DNA of 50,710 nt, from NCBI RefSeq assembly GCF_001544875.2, contig NZ_FCOA02000045.1, forward strand, positions 1-50,710, written 5' to 3'. This document shows positions 45,206 to 50,710 of the stretch, piece by piece. The notes beneath the pieces were generated by a model that was given only the letters and a program-made list of their open reading frames with translations, made no database searches and was not told the DNA's origin. Source of the stretch: Caballeronia hypogeia (GTDB lineage: Bacteria > Pseudomonadota > Gammaproteobacteria > Burkholderiales > Burkholderiaceae). The translations under genes were made by a program, and so were the position numbers. The number at the start of each line of letters is the position of its first letter. Position 1 is the first letter of the stretch.

Positions 45206-46510
45206 TCACGACGTCATGTTGCGCCGGTCGATCACGCGCCGCGCCTTGCCGACCGAACGCTCGATGCCGTTCACCGCGAGCACGTTCACGATGGCGCTCA
45301 CGCCGATCAGCGCCTTGATGTCGTATGCAAGCGCGGTTTTCGCGCTTTCGAGCGCGGTCGCATCGGGCGCTGATTCCGGGCAAGGTTCGACGTTCAGCGT
45401 GAGGACATCGAGGGGGCCCTCCTTGGTCAGCACGATCTGATAGTGCGGCGCGAGCACCGGACGCTTGAGCAGCAATTCTTCGATCTGCGTCGGGAACACG
45501 TTGACGCCGCGCACGATCATCATGTCGTCAGAGCGCCCCGTGATCTTTTCCATGCGGCGCATGGTGCGGGCCGTGCCGGGCAAAAGGCGCGTCAGATCGC
45601 GAGTGCGATAGCGAATGATCGGCAGCGCTTCCTTCGTGAGCGAGGTGAAGACGAGTTCGCCGAATTCGCCGTCGGGCAGTACTTCGCCCGTTTCGGGATC
45701 GATGATTTCGGGATAGAAGTGATCTTCCCAGATTGTCGGGCCGTCCTTCGTCTCGGCGCACTCCGACGCCACGCCCGGTCCCATTACTTCGGAGAGCCCG
45801 TAGATATCCACCGCGTCGATGCCCATGCGTGTTTCGATTGCGCGGCGCATGTCATTGGTCCACGGCTCCGCGCCGAAGATGCCGATGCGCAACGAGCAGC
45901 TCGCGGGATCGATGCCCTGGCGTTCCAGTTCGTCCGCGATCGACAGCATGTAGCTCGGCGTGACCATGATGATGTCGGGCCGGAAATCCTGGATCAGCTG
46001 CACCTGCTTCTCGGTCTGGCCCCCGCCGAACGGAATGACCGTGAGTCCGGCGCGCTCCGCGCCATAGTGCGCGCCGAGGCCGCCGGTGAAAAGCCCGTAG
46101 CCGTAGCTCACGTGAACCTTGTCGCCGCGCCGCGCGCCCGCCGCGCGGATCGAGCGCGCAACGAGATTCGCCCAGTTGTCGAGATCCTGCGCCGTGTAGC
46201 CGACGACCGTAGGCTTGCCTGTCGTGCCCGACGACGCGTGGATGCGCGACACGCGTTCCTGCGGCACGGCGAACATGCCGAAAGGATAGTTGTCGCGCAG
46301 GTCCTTCTTGGTCGTGAACGGAAAGCGCGCAAGATCGGCCAGCGACGTGACGTCATCCGGATGAACGCCGGCTTCGTCGAACTTGCGCCGGTAGACCGGG
46401 GAGTTCTCGTAGGCGTGTGCGAGCGTCCATTTGAGGCGCTCGAGCTGCAGCGCGGCGAGTTCATCGCGGCTCGCCTTCTCGATCGGCTCGAGCGGCAGCG
46501 GTGTGGTCAT
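45206..46510 (-). CDS. paaK: Phenylacetate-CoA ligase
   Basis: A 434-residue AMP-forming ligase that activates phenylacetate with CoA and ATP in the first step of the phenylacetyl-CoA pathway. The P-loop-like RIHASSGTTGKPTVVGYT, the motif YGLSEVMGPGVASEC, and the hinge GRSDDMMIVRGVNVFPTQIE are diagnostic. An AAGGAGA box precedes ATG 46510. It is the last gene of the paaN-paaG-paaI-paaK set. Confidence 0.95.
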   Translation of the reverse strand: MTTPLPLEPIEKASRDELAALQLERLKWTLAHAYENSPVYRRKFDEAGVHPDDVTSLADLARFPFTTKKDLRDNYPFGMFAVPQERVSRIHASSGTTGKPTVVGYTAQDLDNWANLVARSIRAAGARRGDKVHVSYGYGLFTGGLGAHYGAERAGLTVIPFGGGQTEKQVQLIQDFRPDIIMVTPSYMLSIADELERQGIDPASCSLRIGIFGAEPWTNDMRRAIETRMGIDAVDIYGLSEVMGPGVASECAETKDGPTIWEDHFYPEIIDPETGEVLPDGEFGELVFTSLTKEALPIIRYRTRDLTRLLPGTARTMRRMEKITGRSDDMMIVRGVNVFPTQIEELLLKRPVLAPHYQIVLTKEGPLDVLTLNVEPCPESAPDATALESAKTALAYDIKALIGVSAIVNVLAVNGIERSVGKARRVIDRRNMTS

Positions 46511-46579
46511 TGCTGTCTCCTTGATGCAAATGCGCGGCGCGGCTTTTCGGTGCCGCGTCCGTCTCGAATACGAATCCCG

Positions 46580-47005
46580 TCAGACGGGAATCACGGTGCC
46601 TTTGATCTGAGCCGACTTGCCACGGAACATCGCGACTGGCTCGCCTTCTCGATTCGTCACGCGGATATCGTAGATGCCGGTGCGCCCGCTCAACGCCTGC
46701 TCGACCGCCTCGGCGGTCAGGCGGTCGCCACCGCGCACGGGGCGCAAGAATTCGATCGAGCAGCCCGCCGCGACCGTGCTGATGTTGTACGAATTGCACG
46801 CAAAGGCAAACGCGGAGTCCGCGAGCGTAAACATCAGCCCGCCGTGGCAGATCGCGTGACCGTTCAGGAAATCGGGCCGCACGTCCATTTGCAGCCGCGC
46901 GTAGCCCGGCCGCACTTCGATGACCTCGATGCCGAGCGCGCGCGAGCACGCGTCCGATTCGTACATGGCCTTCGCGGTGGCTTCCGCGAGTTCTTGAGGC
47001 GTCAC
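46580..47005 (-). CDS. paaI: Hydroxyphenylacetyl-CoA thioesterase PaaI
   Basis: A 141-residue hotdog-fold thioesterase. Motif NGHAICHGGLMFTLADSAFAFACN is the PaaI signature, with the catalytic Asp. It releases stalled CoA esters such as hydroxyphenylacetyl-CoA. The start codon is GTG 47005, with GGAG six bases upstream. It lies between paaG and paaK. Confidence 0.93.
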   Translation of the reverse strand: MTPQELAEATAKAMYESDACSRALGIEVIEVRPGYARLQMDVRPDFLNGHAICHGGLMFTLADSAFAFACNSYNISTVAAGCSIEFLRPVRGGDRLTAEAVEQALSGRTGIYDIRVTNREGEPVAMFRGKSAQIKGTVIPV

Positions 47006-47030
47006 AGGTGTCTCCAGAATGGTTCGATGT

Positions 47031-47822
47031 TCACAGGCCTTCGAAACGCGGCGCGCGCTTTTCCTTGAACGCGGCGACGCCCTCTATATAGTCAGGCGAT
47101 GCGCCCAGCTCGCGCTGCAGGTCGCGTTCGAGGTCGAGTTGCTGATCGAAGGTCTTGTTGGAGCTCGCACGAATGGCCTGCTTGATCGCGACCACGGCGC
47201 GCGCCGGCTGCTGGGCCAGTTGCGCGGCGAGTTGCGCGGCGGCTTGCTGCAACTCGCCGTCTTCGACGACGCGCCACACGATGCCCCATGCTTCCGCCTT
47301 CTCCGCGCTGAGCTTCTCGCCGGTCAGCGCGAGGCCGAGTGCGCGTGCTTCGCCGACACGTCGCGGCAGGAGCCAGGTTCCGCCCGAGTCGGGCACGAGG
47401 CCGATCTTCACGAACGCCTGAATGAAGCTCGCCGACCGCGCCGCGACGACGAGGTCACACGCCATCGCGAGATTCGCCCCCGCCCCCGCGGCCGTCCCAT
47501 TCACCGCAGCGATGACCGGCAGCCGCAATTCCTGAAGCCGGCGCACCAGCGGATTGAAGTGCGCGTCGATGAGATCGCCGAGATCGGACATCGAACCGGG
47601 GGTGAAATCGAGATCGGCGAGATCCTGGCCCGCGCAGAAGCCGCGGCCCGCGCCCGTAATGACGAGCGCGCGCGCGTGGCTAGCCTCGATTTCAGTGAGC
47701 GCTTCGCCCAGTTCGCGATGCATTTCGCGCGTAAAGCTGTTCAGCTTGTCGGGACGATTGAGCGTCAACGTAGCGACGCGCGTTTCGCCGTCGATGTAGA
47801 ACAACACGGACTTCTCTGCCAT
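47031..47822 (-). CDS. paaG: PaaG-type enoyl-CoA hydratase/isomerase
   Basis: A 263-residue crotonase. The oxyanion-hole segments are RGFCAGQDLADLD and ATLTLNRPDKLNSF at the start, then NGTAAGAGANLAMACDLVVAARSASF. PaaG converts the epoxide ring-1,2-epoxyphenylacetyl-CoA to oxepin-CoA. A GAGGAG box precedes ATG 47822. It lies downstream of paaN and upstream of paaI. Confidence 0.9.
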   Translation of the reverse strand: MAEKSVLFYIDGETRVATLTLNRPDKLNSFTREMHRELGEALTEIEASHARALVITGAGRGFCAGQDLADLDFTPGSMSDLGDLIDAHFNPLVRRLQELRLPVIAAVNGTAAGAGANLAMACDLVVAARSASFIQAFVKIGLVPDSGGTWLLPRRVGEARALGLALTGEKLSAEKAEAWGIVWRVVEDGELQQAAAQLAAQLAQQPARAVVAIKQAIRASSNKTFDQQLDLERDLQRELGASPDYIEGVAAFKEKRAPRFEGL

Positions 47823-47980
47823 TGCCTCTCCTCTTTCGCCGAAACCCGTCTGCGGCGGTCGCGGCCGACCTGTCTTCTTACATTCCGATACTATCCGCGC
47901 CGCACGCTGCTTTCCATTCGGTCGAATGGAGTAGGCCGTTTGCACGGCATTTCGGCCTGTACGCTTCCGTGTGATTTGGC

Positions 47981-49690
47981 TTATGCCGTCTGGCCAGCTT
48001 CCGCGGGCGCGGCTTTCGGCGCAACATGGACCCGGCTCTGAACCACGCGGAAACGGTTCGCGACGAAAGCGGCATCGGAAAGCGCCGCGTTGGCCGCCGG
48101 GTTCGCGCCCGTGCCGTGGAAGTCGGAGAACGCTGCGGTTTGATTGACGAACACGCCGCCGGTGAGGTTGATCGAGAGCGCGACGCCGCCGCGAATGGCC
48201 GCCTCGTGCGCGGCGTCTATCACCTTGTCGTCGGTGCTGTAGACGGCGAAGGTCAGCGCTCCATGCTCGTTCGCGATCGTGCCGGCGAGTTCGAGCGATT
48301 GCGCGGTAGAGTCGGTGGCGACGATGAACGAGATCGGACCGAACCATTCCTTGGTGAATTTGGCTTCGTCCGTGCGCGCATCGAGCTTGAGCATGAGCGG
48401 CGTGTGCACGCGCGCATCGGCAAACGTCGGGTGCACGAGAGACTGGCTCTCGAGCAGGACATTGCCGAGCTTGCGCGCTTCGGCCACGCGTTCCACGACG
48501 CCTTCGTTCTGGATCGCGCCCGTGAGTTCAACCGCGCGAGCCGGGTCGGAAGTCAGCTTCTCGACGGCGCCCGCGAGCGCTTTCGCAACCTCATCGAAGC
48601 TCAACTGGCCTTCGGCGGTGCGGATGCCGTCGCGCGGCACGTAGATGTTCTGCGGCGCCGTGCACATCTGGCCGGAGTAGAGGGCAAGCGAGAAGGCGAT
48701 GTTGCGCGCGGCTGCCTTCATGTCGTCCACGGAATCAATGACGATCTGGTTGACGCCGGCCTTCTCGGTGTACACCTGCGCCTGATGCGCGTTGCGCTCG
48801 AGCCAGTTGCCGTTCTGAGTGCTGCCAGTGAAGTCGATCAGCTTGATCTCGGGACGCACGGCCAGATCCTGGACGAGCGCGCCATCGTTCGGTTCGGTGG
48901 CGAGCAGGGTGACGACGTTCGGATCGAAGCCCGCTTCACGCAGCGTTTCACGCGCGATGCGCACGGTGACCGCAAGCGGCAAGATCGCGCCAGGATGCGG
49001 CTTGACGATGACAGCGTTGCCCGTCGCGAGGTCGGCGAACATGCCCGGATAGCCGTTCCACGTCGGGAACGTGCAGCAGCCGAGCACGAGTCCTGTGCCG
49101 CGCGGGACGAGGGCGAAGCGCTTTTGCATCGCGAGCGGCGGATTCTTGCCTTGGGGCTTTTCCCAGTGCGCTTCCGACGGAATGCGGCGCAACTGATCCC
49201 ATGCATAGACGACCGCTTCGAGCGCGCGGTCCTGAGCGTGCGGGCCGCCTGCCTGGAAAGCCATCATGAAGGCTTGGCCGGTCGTGTGCATCACGCTATA
49301 GCCAATTTCGAAGCTGGCGCGATTCAGACGCGACAGGATTTCGAGGCTCACGCCGACCCATGCCTTCGGGCCGGCTGCGCGCCAGCCGGCTTGCGCGGAT
49401 GCGGCGGCGCGGATGAGCGCATCCGGATCGGCCTTCGGATAGCGAATATCGAGCGCGATGCCGAACGGCGAGCGCTCCTTCCCGACCGTCTCGCCGGTAG
49501 ACGGTTGGCCTAGTTCGAAAGTCTTGCCGAGATGAGCCTTGAACGCGGCTTCTCCATCGGCGTTGGCCGTTTCCCCGTACACTTTGGGGCTCGGCATTTC
49601 GGCAAATGGGCTCCAGTAGCCGCGCGTTTCGATGGCTGCGAGCGCTTTGTCGAGCGTCGCTTCGTGCTTCGTGAATAGCGAATGTGTCAT
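47981..49690 (-). CDS. paaN: PaaN, phenylacetate-degradation aldehyde dehydrogenase
   Basis: A 569-residue aldehyde dehydrogenase-type protein specific to the phenylacetate pathway. The segments VPRGTGLVLGCCTFPTWNGYPGMFADLATGNAVIVKPHPGA, FTGSTQNGNWLE and LYSGQMCTAPQNIY (with the catalytic Cys) are intact. It lacks the C-terminal MaoC hydratase domain found in fused PaaZ, so ring-opening hydrolysis must be done by another protein. It oxidises the ring-opened semialdehyde. First gene of the minus operon; a TetR-like operator lies just upstream. Confidence 0.92.
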   Translation of the reverse strand: MTHSLFTKHEATLDKALAAIETRGYWSPFAEMPSPKVYGETANADGEAAFKAHLGKTFELGQPSTGETVGKERSPFGIALDIRYPKADPDALIRAAASAQAGWRAAGPKAWVGVSLEILSRLNRASFEIGYSVMHTTGQAFMMAFQAGGPHAQDRALEAVVYAWDQLRRIPSEAHWEKPQGKNPPLAMQKRFALVPRGTGLVLGCCTFPTWNGYPGMFADLATGNAVIVKPHPGAILPLAVTVRIARETLREAGFDPNVVTLLATEPNDGALVQDLAVRPEIKLIDFTGSTQNGNWLERNAHQAQVYTEKAGVNQIVIDSVDDMKAAARNIAFSLALYSGQMCTAPQNIYVPRDGIRTAEGQLSFDEVAKALAGAVEKLTSDPARAVELTGAIQNEGVVERVAEARKLGNVLLESQSLVHPTFADARVHTPLMLKLDARTDEAKFTKEWFGPISFIVATDSTAQSLELAGTIANEHGALTFAVYSTDDKVIDAAHEAAIRGGVALSINLTGGVFVNQTAAFSDFHGTGANPAANAALSDAAFVANRFRVVQSRVHVAPKAAPAEAGQTA

Positions 49691-49732
49691 GGTCGCGAGA
49701 AGAGTACGTGAAAGATGCCAGGCCGATTAATT

Positions 49733-49748
49733 AACCGACCGGTTGGTT
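49733..49748. promoter_or_regulatory. PaaR-type TetR operator
   Basis: AACCGACCGGTTGGTT is a near-palindrome (one mismatched pair) in the 135-bp gap between divergent paaN and paaF-like genes. The core ACCGACCGGT is like that of TetR-type phenylacetate repressors (PaaR) in this group. Confidence 0.6.
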
Positions 49749-49825
49749 GGTGATGGTAGCATTATCGAGATGCTGTGACGAAGTCTTTTCATTAGGGCTT
49801 ACCTGAGGATAGGAGGGAGGAGCGA

Positions 49826-50602
49826 ATGGCTTACGAGAATCTGCTGGTCGAAACGCGCGGACGGGTTGGACTAATCACGCTGAATCGTCCCAAAGCGCTG
49901 AACGCGCTGAACGACGCCCTGATGGACGAACTGGGTGCCGCACTGAAGGCCTTCGACACGGATGAAGACATCGGCGCGATTGTTCTGACCGGCAGCGAGA
50001 AGGCGTTCGCGGCGGGTGCGGACATCGGCATGATGGCCAGCTATTCGTATATGGACGTCTACAAGGGCGACTACATCACGCGCAACTGGGAAACCATCCG
50101 TTCGATCCGCAAGCCGATCATTGCTGCGGTGGCTGGCTTCGCGCTCGGCGGGGGCTGCGAACTGGCCATGATGTGTGACATCGTCATCGCCGCCGATACG
50201 GCCAAATTCGGACAGCCCGAGATCAAGCTGGGCGTGATCCCAGGAGCGGGTGGCACGCAGCGTTTGCCGCGCGCGGTATCGAAAGCGAAGGCGATGGATC
50301 TCTGCCTGACGGCCCGCATGATGGATGCGAACGAGGCCGAGCGCGCCGGACTGGTTTCGCGCGTGGTCGCCGCGGACCGATTGCTCGACGAGACGGTCGA
50401 AGCGGCAACGATCATTTCGGCCTTCTCGCTGCCCGCGGTGATGATGGCGAAGGAAGCGGTCAATCGCGCCTATGAGACGACGCTTGCGGAGGGGGTTCAT
50501 TTCGAGCGCCGTCTGTTCCATTCGCTGTTCGCGACTGAGGACCAGAAAGAGGGAATGGCGGCGTTCGTCGAGAAGCGCAAGCCGGTGTTTAAGCACAGCT
50601 GA
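49826..50602 (+). CDS. paaF: Enoyl-CoA hydratase, PaaF-like
   Basis: A 258-residue crotonase. The signature segments are VGLITLNRPKALNALN, GSEKAFAAGADIGMMASY and AVAGFALGGGCELAMMCDIVIAA, with the catalytic glutamates in GGCELAM and GVIPGAGGTQRLPRAV. It most likely hydrates 2,3-dehydroadipyl-CoA in lower phenylacetate degradation, though a fatty-acid hydratase cannot be excluded. Two tandem Shine-Dalgarno boxes (AGGAGGGAGGAG) precede ATG 49826. It is divergent from paaN across the PaaR-type palindrome. Confidence 0.88.
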   Translation: MAYENLLVETRGRVGLITLNRPKALNALNDALMDELGAALKAFDTDEDIGAIVLTGSEKAFAAGADIGMMASYSYMDVYKGDYITRNWETIRSIRKPIIAAVAGFALGGGCELAMMCDIVIAADTAKFGQPEIKLGVIPGAGGTQRLPRAVSKAKAMDLCLTARMMDANEAERAGLVSRVVAADRLLDETVEAATIISAFSLPAVMMAKEAVNRAYETTLAEGVHFERRLFHSLFATEDQKEGMAAFVEKRKPVFKHS

Positions 50603-50654
50603 AGACTGTTCGAGAAAGCGCTTGCGCTTCCCGATCTCAATCACTAGAATTTCG

Positions 50655-50685
50655 TTCCTTCGCGATTCGACGAAGCGCGAAGGAA
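50655..50685. repeat. Inverted repeat at window end
   Basis: TTCCTTCGCG (50655-50664) and CGCGAAGGAA (50676-50685) are perfect 10-bp arms around an 11-nt loop. There is no T-run, so it may be a paaF 3' hairpin or an operator of a gene beyond the window. Confidence 0.5.
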
Positions 50686-50710
50686 GCGGGAAAGGCGGTA
50701 TCGGTGGAGT

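Overview
The window is a high-GC, densely coded chromosomal segment of a betaproteobacterium, most likely Burkholderiaceae of the Paraburkholderia/Caballeronia/Burkholderia group. This rests on gene content and order: hemA-prfA-prmC-grxD-ubiX, rpe-gph-trpE-trpG-trpD-trpC with a downstream CYTH protein and ung, a split phenylacetate (paa) cluster, and the protein sequences themselves. I place about 49 protein genes plus one leader peptide. There is no rRNA, tRNA, insertion sequence, prophage or CRISPR array. The genus is an inference.

Layout. 1-6.9 kb: an FAD-dependent oxidoreductase, then a sugar-acid locus (altronate-dehydratase-like UxaA, an ExuT/GudP-type transporter, a short mannitol-dehydrogenase-family oxidoreductase) facing a divergent GntR/FCD regulator. 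6.9-13.3 kb: a small unknown protein, a SAM methyltransferase, a TetR regulator coupled to a DUF1415 gene, two MFS transporters and a nitroreductase. 13.4-18 kb: an Hsp70-like protein, a cold-shock protein with a long 5' leader, an APC amino-acid permease and a LigB/DODA-type dioxygenase. 18-22.3 kb (all minus): hemA, prfA, prmC, grxD, ubiX. 22.5-24 kb: an AT-richer patch with a GT7-like glycosyltransferase and a small membrane protein. 24-36 kb: an M24 aminopeptidase, a HAD hydrolase, an AsmA/DUF748-type protein, EttA, a DUF3761 secreted protein, YchF, a UbiH-type hydroxylase, DsbC, an M61 peptidase and AzoR. 36-43.2 kb (all minus): rpe-gph-[trpL attenuator]-trpE-trpG-trpD-trpC-CYTH-ung. 43.4-45.1 kb: ApaG, a 49-residue membrane protein and MltA. 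45.2-50.6 kb: paaN, paaG, paaI and paaK on the minus strand, diverging from a paaF-like hydratase around a TetR-type palindrome.

The most interesting signal is in the rpe-gph-trpE region. Twelve bases after the gph stop codon lies a 24-codon open frame on the minus strand containing three Trp codons in its last eight codons. It is followed by two mutually exclusive hairpins, the second ending in a T-run. This is the architecture of a ribosome-mediated transcription attenuator for tryptophan biosynthesis, placed inside what looks like a longer operon. Other regulatory structures are a sigma70-type promoter with a leader of about 138 nt before the cold-shock gene, a perfect pair of 9-bp inverted arms three helical turns apart before the APC permease, a likely leaderless promoter before the UbiH-type gene, and several perfect operator-like palindromes.
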